64,000 nt of DNA from Streptomyces bathyalis (GTDB lineage Bacteria; Actinomycetota; Actinomycetes; Streptomycetales; Streptomycetaceae): contig NZ_CP048882.1 in NCBI RefSeq assembly GCF_015910445.1, forward strand, positions 2,108,001 to 2,172,000, read 5' to 3'. Below, in pieces: positions 39,060-47,810 of this stretch. The notes under the pieces were generated by a model. That model saw nothing but the letters and a program-made list of their open reading frames with translations. It searched no databases and was not told where the DNA came from. The stretch's first letter is position 1. Every line of letters starts with the position of its first letter. The position numbers were made by a program, and so were the translations under genes.

Positions 39060-39866
39060 TCAGTGGGCCTCTTCGAGCGCTCCGCTGATGTAGATCGCGG
39101 CGAGCAGCGTGAAGATGTACGCCTGCAGGAACTGGATCAGGACCTCGAAGGCCGTCATGCCGACCGCCAGGAGGAAGGATCCACCCGCGACGGCGGCAAG
39201 GAACGAGGGGGTCACCAGATACCAGGCGGCGGCGCTGAACATCACGATCAGCATGTGGCCGGCGAACATGTTGGCCCACAGCCGCACCGCGAGGGTGAAC
39301 GGACGGGTGATCACGTTCTGGATGAACTCCAGGAGCACGATCAGCGGTACGAGGGGCTTGGGAAGACCGTCGATCCACACCAGGTTCTTGACGCCGCCCT
39401 TGAGTCCGTGGGTCTTGAACGTCAGGAACATGTACGTCACGAACACCAGCAGCGCGAGTGCCACCGGGAACGCGAACCGTGACGTCGACGGGAACTGCGC
39501 CAGCGGGATGATGGCCATGATGTTCATGATCCACACGAAGAAGAAGATCGACATCAGGAAGGGGACGTACTTCTTCCCCTTCTTGCCGATCACATCGCCG
39601 GCGATGCTCTTCGCGATGAAGTTGTAGCCGATCTCTCCGACCAACTGCAGCTTCCCCGGGACCAGCTTCGGCTTGCTGAACGCGGACCAGAAGAAGCCGA
39701 CGACGATCACCATGCAGATGATCGCGATCAGCATCGGCTTGGTGAACTCGAGGCCGCCGACGGTGAAGATCGGCTTGAACTGGAACGAGTGAAGGCCCGG
39801 CGCGGGAAAAGCGCAGCCTGCGTTGATGTGGCAATCGGTGTTAGCCAGCAGCGTTAGGGCGCTCAC
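39060..39866 (-). CDS. atpB: ATP synthase F0 subunit a
   Basis: A 268-residue proton channel subunit with about six membrane helices. The essential Arg is in FTLAVRLWANMFAGH, and the last helices read FEVLIQFLQAYIFTLL. GTG 39866 (MSALTLLANTD) has AAGGAG seven bases upstream. The longer frame beginning at 40028 is not supported. Confidence 0.96.
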   Translation of the reverse strand: MSALTLLANTDCHINAGCAFPAPGLHSFQFKPIFTVGGLEFTKPMLIAIICMVIVVGFFWSAFSKPKLVPGKLQLVGEIGYNFIAKSIAGDVIGKKGKKYVPFLMSIFFFVWIMNIMAIIPLAQFPSTSRFAFPVALALLVFVTYMFLTFKTHGLKGGVKNLVWIDGLPKPLVPLIVLLEFIQNVITRPFTLAVRLWANMFAGHMLIVMFSAAAWYLVTPSFLAAVAGGSFLLAVGMTAFEVLIQFLQAYIFTLLAAIYISGALEEAH

Positions 39867-40151
39867 CCGTGACTCCTTCGTCGTGACGCATAAGTGACGG
39901 CAACCTTGTGTGTCAGCGCGGCTGGTGAGACCGCTTGTCGGCACGGGGGACAGAGTGTGGCGATGCCACGGCGGTCGACCCGGAGTGTGCACCGAGGACC
40001 GGGCACCCGGGATCCACGCTGCGGCCACAGCTCCGGATCCGAGTACACCGCAGGCCGCCGGGGCGCTGCGCTCCTCTGGCGAGCGGGCCCCACACGGCCG
40101 GATGCGTTTCCGGACGATAGCAGATCGGGATCAAGCCCCTGGCGCTCCCCC

Positions 40152-40607
40152 TCACGTCTCATCCCGAGGCTCCGACTTCCCCGTGTGCGCTGCCCCCTTG
40201 GCGGGCGCGGACGGTACGGGATCGACGTAGAGCATCTTGCTCGTGAGGCTGTGGCGGACCTGGCCGCCGACCCACGCCAGGGCGGTGACGAGCAACGTGA
40301 GGGCGAAGGCCCGGCTGTTGAAGAGCGTGGTCCCGCTGAAGACGATGATGAAGACGCCGATGAGGAGCATCTGCACCGTGTAGACCAACATCCCGGCCAT
40401 CATCGTCACTTGCGGCTTGTCCTGGGTGATGCGCATGAGCGCTGCGAACCCGAGGCCGAAGAAGACGGCGACGACGGCGACCGCCACGAGCGCGCCGATG
40501 AGACCCTTTCCGCCTGCCGTCAGCGCACTGACGACGGTGGCGACGACTCCCACTGGGGCGGCGAAGACCGCCGAGCCGCGGAGAATCCGGGCATCGTTGG
40601 ACTGCAT
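40152..40607 (-). CDS. atpI: AtpI-like membrane protein of the atp operon
   Basis: A 151-residue protein with four hydrophobic segments (about 12-32, 38-58, 68-88 and 95-115) and a charged C-terminal tail. Position as first gene before atpB and the four-helix layout identify AtpI, which is thought to help c-ring assembly. The sequence itself is poorly conserved across bacteria. The ATG 40607 ribosome site is weak. An AT-rich patch at 40801-40850 upstream may be promoter DNA. Confidence 0.8.
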   Translation of the reverse strand: MQSNDARILRGSAVFAAPVGVVATVVSALTAGGKGLIGALVAVAVVAVFFGLGFAALMRITQDKPQVTMMAGMLVYTVQMLLIGVFIIVFSGTTLFNSRAFALTLLVTALAWVGGQVRHSLTSKMLYVDPVPSAPAKGAAHTGKSEPRDET

Positions 40608-40835
40608 GAGGGCAGCTCCGGCGAGGTCGGGGGCGGGCGATGCCTGCCTCGACGGACCACACTCCCCGAGGAGTTGTGCGCCAGCCGAAGGCAGTTCGCC
40701 GGTGACGACGTCCCCTTCTCCGGTCTGGATACGAGGACTCGAAAACCGCAGATCCGGCGCGGCGTCCTCCGCCCCGGTCCTCGGTTCATCCGGCTTTCGT
40801 GAACGCTATCACAAACTATTTGATGAGGTCTTTAC

Positions 40836-42272
40836 CTACTTGGTGTGCTCGCTGTCACACGCAGGGCCCGAACTCCGAGCGCCCCGTTGACCGTTGCGGC
40901 CCATCGCCGTGGCGCCGTTGAGCCCCGCGAATGCGGGCTGAGGTGCGGTTTCCGCCTTTTCGGTTTTCTCCTTCTCGGCCACCTCGGCCGAATTCCCGTT
41001 GCCCACGGCGAATTGCGCATTCTTCTCGATATCCACCAAAGACGGTGAATCGGGCGAAGCATCGGAAACCGGATCGTCTTCATTCGCATTGTCCGCATCG
41101 GCGGCCTCACGCCTGTAGCGCGGCGGCACGAAAGCGTAGGCCCAGCGCGGCACTTGCGGCGTGAAGCGCGGCATCAGCAGAACCACGAGCCCCACGGCGC
41201 TCAGCAGGACGATCGCAAGCACGATGCCGAGGCTGGAGGACTGCACCGAGAACGCGACCGCTCCGAAGGCGATCAGTGCCGACCAGAAGTACATGATCAG
41301 GACCGCGCGGCTGTGCGAGTGCCCGATCTCCAGCAGCCGGTGGTGCAGGTGCCCCTTGTCCGCCGCGAACGGCGACTCACCGCGCCAGGTCCTGCGGACG
41401 ATCGCCAGCACCAGGTCGGCGACGGGGATCGCGATGATCGTCAACGGCAGCAGCAGGGGCATGTACAGCGGCACCATCGTGTGGACCGCGGAGCGCACGG
41501 AGCCGGTGTGCTGCACCATGAGGTCCGGGTCGACCTGACCGGTGATCGAGACCGCGCCCGCGGCCAGTACAAGACCGATCAGCATCGACCCCGAGTCGCC
41601 CATGAAGATCCGCGCCGGATGCATGTTGTGCGGCAGGAAACCCAGGCACATGCCCATCAGGAGCACGGCGAACAGCGTTGCCGGCGCGGCCGCCTCGACG
41701 CCGTAGCCGTACCAGATCCGGTAGGCGTACATGAAGAACGCTGCGGCGGCGATGGTGACCATGCCGGAGGCCAGGCCGTCCAGGCCGTCGACGAAGTTCA
41801 CGGCGTTGATGGTGATCACGACGAGCGCGACCGTCAGCAGCGTGCCCTGCAGCTGGGTCAGCGCGACATTTCCCACACCCGGGACCGGCAGCCAAAGGAT
41901 CGTGAGCCCCTGAAGCACCATGACGCCCGCGGCGATCATCTGGCCGCCCAGCTTGACCAGCGCGTCGACGCCCCACTTGTCGTCCAGGACACCCAGCAGC
42001 CAGATCAGCCCGGCACCGGAGAGCAGTGCGCGCGGCTCGTCGGAAAGGATGAACAGCTCGCCGATGTTCGTGAGTTGGGAAGCGACCAGGAGCCCCGCGC
42101 ACAGACCGCCGAACATCGCGATGCCGCCGAGGCGCGGAGTCGGTTCGCGGTGCACATCGCGCGCCCTGATCTGAGGCATGGCCTTCGCCGCGATGGCGAA
42201 CTTCCGCACCGGCCCGGTCAGGAGATAGGTGACCGCTGCCGTGACACAGAGCGTCAGCAGATATTCACGCAC
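40836..42272 (-). CDS. MraY/WecA-family undecaprenyl-phosphate sugar-1-phosphate transferase
   Basis: A 478-residue enzyme with about eleven membrane helices, transferring a sugar-1-phosphate (typically GlcNAc-1-P) from UDP-sugar to undecaprenyl phosphate for wall polymer synthesis. Conserved cytoplasmic motifs are GVLDDKWG, NFVDGLDGLASG, FMGDSGSM and the histidine motif HLHHRLLEIGHS. The last 100 residues form a disordered acidic tail. Start GTG 42272. Close to the phosphatase-like gene upstream. Confidence 0.9.
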   Translation of the reverse strand: MREYLLTLCVTAAVTYLLTGPVRKFAIAAKAMPQIRARDVHREPTPRLGGIAMFGGLCAGLLVASQLTNIGELFILSDEPRALLSGAGLIWLLGVLDDKWGVDALVKLGGQMIAAGVMVLQGLTILWLPVPGVGNVALTQLQGTLLTVALVVITINAVNFVDGLDGLASGMVTIAAAAFFMYAYRIWYGYGVEAAAPATLFAVLLMGMCLGFLPHNMHPARIFMGDSGSMLIGLVLAAGAVSITGQVDPDLMVQHTGSVRSAVHTMVPLYMPLLLPLTIIAIPVADLVLAIVRRTWRGESPFAADKGHLHHRLLEIGHSHSRAVLIMYFWSALIAFGAVAFSVQSSSLGIVLAIVLLSAVGLVVLLMPRFTPQVPRWAYAFVPPRYRREAADADNANEDDPVSDASPDSPSLVDIEKNAQFAVGNGNSAEVAEKEKTEKAETAPQPAFAGLNGATAMGRNGQRGARSSGPACDSEHTK

Positions 42273-42363
42273 GGGTTCCCCAGGGGTTTCGCTGTTCCTT
42301 GGCCCCACACCATAGGACACCTGCGCGGGGCCGGCGGTTTCACGTATGCGGACAACAGATCCC

Positions 42364-43065
42364 CTAACGGGCGGGAACGCCCGTCAGAGCCGTGACGACC
42401 GGGTCCAGGGCCTTGCTGATCTCGTCGCCCACCGAGCGGAAGTACGGGATGGGAGCACCGTACGGATCATGGATCTCGTCGGCCTCGGGGCTGGGCGCCA
42501 GCAGCCAGCCCCGCAGGGCCGCAGCGGCCTGCACCAGGGCATACGCACGCTCGACGACGCCCTCGGCGGAGCGGGGATCGGGCAGGGTCGCCGCGTCTAT
42601 CGCCCGTACGAGACGTGTGAACTCCTTGAGCGTGAATGTACGCAGCCCGGCCGAATGCCCCATCGAAACGACCTGCGCCCGGTGGTCACGGGTGGCGGTG
42701 AGCACGAGGTCCGCCCGGATCACGTGCTCGTCCAGCAGCTCGCGGCCGCGGAAGCCCTCGGGGTCCGCCCCGTGCTCCAGCAGCACCTCGGCCGCGTGGT
42801 CCTCCATCGGTGCGCCCTCGTGCCCCCAGGTGCCGGCGCTCTCCACGAGGATGCCCCCGCTGCGGCCGTCTCCGAGCCGCTCCTCCAGGGCATGCCGGGT
42901 CAGCCGCTCGGTCAGGGGCGAGCGGCAGACGTTGCCGGTGGAGACGTGGAGGATGCGGAAGGCACCGGCGGTGCCCGTGCCGGAGGCCTGTACTGCGCCC
43001 CATGCCGAGCCTGTGCCGCTTATGCCGCCGGGTTCCGCGGTGCCACGCCCGTGCGGGGTGTTCAC
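42364..43065 (-). CDS. low-molecular-weight tyrosine-phosphatase-like protein lacking the catalytic Cys
   Basis: A 233-residue protein. After a 36-residue variable head comes the phosphate loop VSTGNVCRSP. In active enzymes the loop is C-x5-R, and the first position, the nucleophile, is Ser42 here. Arg48 and the general-acid motif DPYG near the C terminus remain. I recall the same substitution in other Streptomyces, so it is not a fresh mutation. It could be a phosphate-binding pseudo-phosphatase or use different chemistry. Start GTG 43065 with GGGAG upstream. Confidence 0.85.
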   Translation of the reverse strand: MNTPHGRGTAEPGGISGTGSAWGAVQASGTGTAGAFRILHVSTGNVCRSPLTERLTRHALEERLGDGRSGGILVESAGTWGHEGAPMEDHAAEVLLEHGADPEGFRGRELLDEHVIRADLVLTATRDHRAQVVSMGHSAGLRTFTLKEFTRLVRAIDAATLPDPRSAEGVVERAYALVQAAAALRGWLLAPSPEADEIHDPYGAPIPYFRSVGDEISKALDPVVTALTGVPAR

Positions 43066-43225
43066 TGCAGATATCTCCCGGCCTGCCCGTCCGCGGGCCG
43101 CTTCCTCCGGCTCCTGCGCCCGGCCCGGCCGGGATCGGAAACCGGGGTGGGCCGGGGGCCGAACCCGTGCCCCGGCGGCAAGGACGCACCGGTCCGGATG
43201 AGGACCGCCGCGGCCCTCCTCCCGG

Positions 43226-43873
43226 TCACGGTGCCACCTCCAGGTCGGGAACGACCTTGCGCAGCTCCTCGGCGCTCAGCGCACCCGTGCGCAGCAGCAC
43301 CGGCGTCGCGCCGGTGACGTCGACGATCGAGGACGGCACGGAGTCGGGCGTCGGGCCGCCGTCGAGGTAGACGGCCACGGAGTCGCCGAGCATCTCCTGC
43401 GCCGCGTCGCAGTCCTGCGGCGCGGGGTGACCCGTGAGGTTCGCCGAGGAGACGGCCATCGGCCCGAACTCCTTGAGCAGCTCGATGGCGACGGGGTGCA
43501 GGGGCATCCTCACGGCCACGGTGCCGCGGGCATCGCCCAGGTCCCACGTCAGCGACGGCTGGTGCTTGGCGACGAGCGTGAGCGCGCCCGGCCAGAAGGC
43601 GTCGACCAGCTCCCAGGCCGCCTCGGAGAAGTCGGTGACGAGACCGTGCAGCGTGTTCGGAGAGCCGACCAGCACCGGTGAAGGCATGTTCCTGCCACGC
43701 CCCTTGGCCTCCAGCAGATCGCCGACGGCGTCCGGACTGAATGCGTCGGCGCCGATCCCGTACACCGTGTCCGTGGGGAGCACGACGAGTTCACCGCGGC
43801 GCACCGCCGAGGCGGCCTCACGAAGGCCGGTCTTGCGGTCGGTCACGTCGGTGCAGTCATAACGCCGTGCCAT
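43226..43873 (-). CDS. tsaC: L-threonylcarbamoyladenylate synthase (Sua5/YrdC family)
   Basis: A 215-residue enzyme making threonylcarbamoyl-AMP from threonine, bicarbonate and ATP for the t6A37 modification of ANN-decoding tRNAs. The YrdC motifs LPTDTVYGIGADA, KGRGRNMP, FWPGALTL and SSANLTGHPAP are all present. GGGAGG seven bases before the ATG. The start codon shares a base with the prmC stop (TAATG), so the two translation genes are coupled. Confidence 0.95.
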   Translation of the reverse strand: MARRYDCTDVTDRKTGLREAASAVRRGELVVLPTDTVYGIGADAFSPDAVGDLLEAKGRGRNMPSPVLVGSPNTLHGLVTDFSEAAWELVDAFWPGALTLVAKHQPSLTWDLGDARGTVAVRMPLHPVAIELLKEFGPMAVSSANLTGHPAPQDCDAAQEMLGDSVAVYLDGGPTPDSVPSSIVDVTGATPVLLRTGALSAEELRKVVPDLEVAP

Positions 43874-44754
43874 TACGGCACCTCCCTGCGGGCTGTGGCG
43901 AATCGGGGCCTGTTGTTGAGGTCGGGGTGGTCCGCCGCGTCGGCCCAGCCGCGGTCCTCGGTGAAGATCCAGGGGACTTGGCCGCCCTGGGTGTCGGCAT
44001 GCTCGATGACGACGAGACCGCCTGGGCGCAGCAGCCGGTGTGCCGTGCGCTCCAGACCGCGGATGGTGCTCAGCCCGTCCTCCCCGGAGAACAACGCCAG
44101 TTGCGGGTCGTGGTCGCGGGCTTCGGGTGCCACATACTCCCATTCGGTGAGCGGGATGTAGGGCGGGTTGGAGACCACCAGGTCGACCTGGCCGTCGAGT
44201 TCGGGGAGCGCGGTGAGCGCGTCGCCGTGGTGCAGCGTGACGCGGCTGCCCTCGACGTTCTTCACCGCCCAGCCGTAGGCGCCCTCGTCCAGCTCGACGG
44301 CGTGCACCCGCGAGCGCGGCACCTCCTGCGCGAGGGCGAGCGCGATGGCTCCGGAGCCGGTGCACAGGTCGACGATGAGCGGTTCGGCGACGTCCATGGC
44401 ACGTACGGCCTCTATCGCCCAGCCGGCGACGGACTCGGTCTCGGGACGGGGCACGAACACCCCTGGCCCGACCTGAAGTTCGAGGTAGCGGAAGAAGGCA
44501 CGGCCGGTGATGTGCTGCAGGGGCTCGCGGGCCTCGCGGCGTGAGACGGCCTCCCAGTAGCGCGCGTCGAAGTCGGAGTCCGGGACCAGGTGGAGCTCGC
44601 CGCGCTTGACGTCGTGCACATACGCGGCCAGCTCCTCGGCGTCGAACCGCGGCGAGGGCACCCCGGCGTCGGCGAGCCGCTGGGTCGCCTGTGCCACCTC
44701 GGCGATCAGCAGACCGCGTGGGTTCGGGGGCCGCCCCCCGGACGAATGCAGCAT
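43873..44754 (-). CDS. prmC: release factor glutamine methyltransferase
   Basis: A 293-residue SAM-dependent enzyme that methylates the Gln of the GGQ motif in release factors. The SAM-binding loop is VDLCTGSGAIAL and the substrate motif is VSNPPYIP. The N-terminal helical domain (about 1-85) is complete. Lies 33 bp downstream of prfA, its substrate gene. Confidence 0.96.
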   Translation of the reverse strand: MLHSSGGRPPNPRGLLIAEVAQATQRLADAGVPSPRFDAEELAAYVHDVKRGELHLVPDSDFDARYWEAVSRREAREPLQHITGRAFFRYLELQVGPGVFVPRPETESVAGWAIEAVRAMDVAEPLIVDLCTGSGAIALALAQEVPRSRVHAVELDEGAYGWAVKNVEGSRVTLHHGDALTALPELDGQVDLVVSNPPYIPLTEWEYVAPEARDHDPQLALFSGEDGLSTIRGLERTAHRLLRPGGLVVIEHADTQGGQVPWIFTEDRGWADAADHPDLNNRPRFATARREVP

Positions 44755-44787
44755 CTTCTCTTCCGTACCAACCGTCCGTACGCGCGC

Positions 44788-45867
44788 TTACTGGGCCGCG
44801 GCCAGCTTGGCCGCGGAGTCGGCGTCGACGCACGCCTGGATCACCGCGTCCAGGTCGCCGTCGAGAACCTGGTCGAGGTTGTAGGCCTTGAATCCGACGC
44901 GGTGGTCGGAGATCCGGTTCTCGGGGAAGTTGTACGTCCGTACCCGCTCCGACCGGTCCACCGTACGCACCTGGCTGCGGCGGGCGTCAGAAGCCTCCTG
45001 GTCGGCCTCCTCCTGCGCGGCGGCCAGCAGCCGGGCGCGCAGGATGCGCAGCGCCTGCTCCTTGTTCTGCAGCTGGCTCTTCTCGTTCTGGCAGGAGACG
45101 ACGATGCCGGTCGGCTCGTGGGTGATGCGCACCGCGGAGTCGGTGGTGTTGACGGACTGGCCGCCGGGGCCCGAGGAACGGTAGACGTCGATCCGCAGAT
45201 CGTTCGCGTTGATCTCGACATCGACGTCCTCGGCCTCGGGCAGCACGAGGACACCGGCGGCCGAGGTGTGGATGCGGCCCTGGGACTCGGTCGCGGGCAC
45301 GCGCTGCACGCGGTGCACCCCTCCCTCGTACTTCAGACGGGCCCACACGCCCTGGCCGGGCTCCGTCGCGCCGCCGCCACCCTTGGTCTTCACAGCGACC
45401 TGAACGTCCTTGTAGCCGCCGAGGTCGGACTCGGTGGACTGGATCAACTCGGTCTTCCAGCCGACGCGTTCCGCGTAGCGCAGATACATGCGCAGCAGGT
45501 CGCCGGCGAAGAGCGCCGACTCGTCGCCGCCCTCCCCCGCCTTGATCTCGAGGATGACGTCCTTGTCGTCGCTGGGGTCGCGCGGCACGAGCAGCAGCCG
45601 CAGCTTCTCCGTCAACTCCTCGCGCTGGGCCTCGAGTTCCTTCACCTCGGCGGCGAAGTCCGGGTCGTCCGCGGCGAGTTCGCGAGCGGTGGTGATGTCG
45701 TCCCCGGTCTGCTTCCAGGAACGGTACGCAGCGATCACCGGCGAGAGTTCCGCGTACCGCTTGTTGAGCTTGCGGGCGCGCGCCTGGTCGGCGTGGATCG
45801 CGGGATCGGCGAGCTGGTTCTCCAGCTCGGCGTGCTCACCGATCAGTTCCTCGACCGCCTCGAACAT
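44788..45867 (-). CDS. prfA: peptide chain release factor 1
   Basis: A 359-residue factor releasing peptides at UAA and UAG. The GGQ loop is in [17 protein letters not shown]. It has the typical helical N-terminal domain and decoding domain. ATG 45867 ([12 protein letters not shown]) is the family start; the frame upstream is noise. A terminator separates it from rpmE. Confidence 0.97.
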   Translation of the reverse strand: MFEAVEELIGEHAELENQLADPAIHADQARARKLNKRYAELSPVIAAYRSWKQTGDDITTARELAADDPDFAAEVKELEAQREELTEKLRLLLVPRDPSDDKDVILEIKAGEGGDESALFAGDLLRMYLRYAERVGWKTELIQSTESDLGGYKDVQVAVKTKGGGGATEPGQGVWARLKYEGGVHRVQRVPATESQGRIHTSAAGVLVLPEAEDVDVEINANDLRIDVYRSSGPGGQSVNTTDSAVRITHEPTGIVVSCQNEKSQLQNKEQALRILRARLLAAAQEEADQEASDARRSQVRTVDRSERVRTYNFPENRISDHRVGFKAYNLDQVLDGDLDAVIQACVDADSAAKLAAAQ

Positions 45868-45912
45868 CGTTTGTCCCTTTACGTGAAGAAGGAAGAGCCA
45901 GGCAGCGCGAAA

Positions 45913-45960
45913 GAGCGCCGGCCCCTCACGCCCGGGGGCGTGCCGAGGAGACCGGCGCTC
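45913..45960 (-). terminator. rpmE terminator
   Basis: A 9-bp outer stem (GAGCGCCGG / CCGGCGCTC) enclosing a GC-rich inner stem lies directly after the rpmE stop and before prfA. A short T-rich stretch follows on the minus strand. Confidence 0.75.
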
Positions 45961-45968
45961 GGGTGGTG

Positions 45969-46193
45969 CTACTTCTTGGCGGAACCGGCGCCCTTGCCGA
46001 AGCGGGCCTCGAACCGAGCCACGCGGCCACCGGTGTCGAGGATCTTCTGCTTGCCGGTGTAGAACGGGTGGCACGCGGAGCAGATGTCGGCGCGGATCTG
46101 GCCGCCGCTCACGGTGCTGCGAGTCGTGAAGGAGTTGCCGCAGGTGCAGCTCACCTGGGTCTCTACGTACTCGGGGTGGATGTCGCGCTTCAA
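45969..46193 (-). CDS. rpmE: 50S ribosomal protein L31 (zinc-binding form)
   Basis: A 74-residue protein beginning [12 protein letters not shown]. The Cys residues in SCTCGN and ADICSACHP are the zinc ligands of the C+ form of L31. The start is TTG 46193: GGAG six bases upstream and the conserved N terminus leave no other choice, and no ATG or GTG fits. The rare start may keep expression moderate. Confidence 0.93.
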   Translation of the reverse strand: MKRDIHPEYVETQVSCTCGNSFTTRSTVSGGQIRADICSACHPFYTGKQKILDTGGRVARFEARFGKGAGSAKK

Positions 46194-46343
46194 GGTGTCT
46201 CCTATTTCCTGGAGGGCACCGGGTCGGAGGACGGGCTTGTCCGCCGTGAACCGGGGCCGACGGTCCAGTCTGCCATCACTGGCCGTACCTCCCAAAACCG
46301 GGGGCGGGCGCCCGATATTCCCGTACGCGCCCCCGGGAGGGCC

Positions 46344-47471
46344 TCAGCCGACCACGCTGCCGGCGTCGCCGGCCTCGCTCGCCGAGCCCTTCTCCGCGGA
46401 CTTCGGTATGGCGGCGTCCCGCTTGATCGCGGCCCACATCCTGGCGGCCTTGGACTCCATCGGCACGACGCGGTTGGGGTCCTGCGGGTCGTAGGTCACC
46501 GGCAGCGTCGACATCTGGATGTCGTCGGACTTGATCCCCTTGAGCATGCCCGCCAGCCCGGCCAGGTCGCTGACCGAGTCCAGGTCGGAGTCGGTGGTGA
46601 CGGCCGAGGTCGCGCTGTCGGCGAGGTCGTACAGCTTCTTCGGGCTGCTGAAGACACCGACGCTGTCGACCTGGTCCATGAGCGCCTTCAGGAACGCCTG
46701 CTGCAGCTGGATGCGCCCGAGATCGCTGCCGTCGCCGACCCCGTGACGCGTGCGGACCAGACCCAGGGACTCCTCCCCGCCGAGCTTGTGCGGCCCGGGC
46801 TCCAGGTCGAGGTGGCTGTCGGGGTCGTTGATCGGCTTCTTGGTGGTGACCTCGACGCCGCCGAGGTTGTCGATCAGCTTCTTGAAGCCGGCGAAGTCGA
46901 CCTCCGCGTAGTGGTCCATGCGCACGCCGGACATCGACTCCACGGTCTTGACGGCGCACGCGGGGCCGCCGACCTCGTAGGCGGAGTTGAACATCGCCCG
47001 CTGCGGCGGCACCGTCCCGCGGCCGTCGTCCTTCACGCAGCCGGGGCGCTCGACGATGGTGTCGCGCGGTATCGAGACGATGCTCGCCTTGTCGTGCTTC
47101 TTGTTGATGTGGACGACCATCGCGGTGTCGGAGCGGGCGCCGGCCTGGCCCTTGCCGTACTTGGCGTTCGCACCGGACCGGCTGTCGGAGCCGAGGACGA
47201 GGATGTCCATCGAGCCGTTCGGGGTGTCACCAGGTCTGTGCTTGCCGAGCTTGGCGTCGATGTCCACGCCGGAGATGTTGCCGTTGAGCTTGAAGTAGGC
47301 GAAGCCGAGACCGGTGCCGCCGAGGACCACGGCTGCCGCGGCGGTCCAGGCCGCCGCCTTGAGGGCTTTCCGGCGGCGGGTGTGCGGCCTGCGACGGCGG
47401 CCGCTGGCGCGCAGCCCGCTCCGGGAGCGGCCCGTGGCCGCGTCCGGCCCGCCGGTGCTCTCCTCAGCCAT
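46344..47471 (-). CDS. LCP (LytR-CpsA-Psr) family protein
   Basis: A 375-residue membrane-anchored protein. An Arg-rich cytoplasmic head (to about 38) and one transmembrane helix (about 39-62) precede an extracellular LCP domain with ILVLGSDSR, SDTAMVVHI, VSIPRDT and LVRTRHGVGDGSDLGR; these Arg/Asp residues bind the lipid pyrophosphate. LCP enzymes attach glycopolymers to peptidoglycan. ATG 47471 is preferred over GTG 47477 for spacing. Confidence 0.92.
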   Translation of the reverse strand: MAEESTGGPDAATGRSRSGLRASGRRRRPHTRRRKALKAAAWTAAAAVVLGGTGLGFAYFKLNGNISGVDIDAKLGKHRPGDTPNGSMDILVLGSDSRSGANAKYGKGQAGARSDTAMVVHINKKHDKASIVSIPRDTIVERPGCVKDDGRGTVPPQRAMFNSAYEVGGPACAVKTVESMSGVRMDHYAEVDFAGFKKLIDNLGGVEVTTKKPINDPDSHLDLEPGPHKLGGEESLGLVRTRHGVGDGSDLGRIQLQQAFLKALMDQVDSVGVFSSPKKLYDLADSATSAVTTDSDLDSVSDLAGLAGMLKGIKSDDIQMSTLPVTYDPQDPNRVVPMESKAARMWAAIKRDAAIPKSAEKGSASEAGDAGSVVG

Positions 47472-47810
47472 CGTCACTTACCTCAGTCCTGCCGTGTGGC
47501 CTTGCCGTCTGTCTCGGTACGCCTGACATCACCCGTGGTTCACGCCTTCGGGCAGGGTTGCACACGGTGTGACGGTGATGCTCCGCCAGTGAGGGCCGAC
47601 GTGCTTCGCAAACGTGGGCCCCGAGAGGGAACTTCACCCGTACGACCTGGACGGATGCCCTTTTGCGACGTGTGCCGCAGGGCCCACGGACCGGACTGCG
47701 GCTGTGGCCAAGCTCTCAGGTCCGGTCACACAGAGCGAGGACCGCCCCACCACAAGTGGCGGAGCGGTCCTCGCTCCCGAGCCCGCTGGGGCCCGGTACG
47801 AACTCCCCGG
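47472..47810. other. 340-bp intergenic region between rho and the LCP gene
   Basis: No gene is seen. It holds the rho terminator hairpin at 47733-47776 and, presumably, the LCP gene promoter. Short plus-strand frames are not supported. Confidence 0.6.
47733..47776 (-). terminator. rho terminator hairpin
   Basis: A 13-bp perfect stem (GAGCGAGGACCGC / GCGGTCCTCGCTC) with an 18-base loop, 35 bp beyond the rho stop codon. Confidence 0.8.

Noticed and set aside
39060..40028. Longer atpB with a 54-residue N-terminal extension
   Set aside because: The extension is Arg/Pro-rich noise; GTG 39866 has a good ribosome site and gives the usual length.
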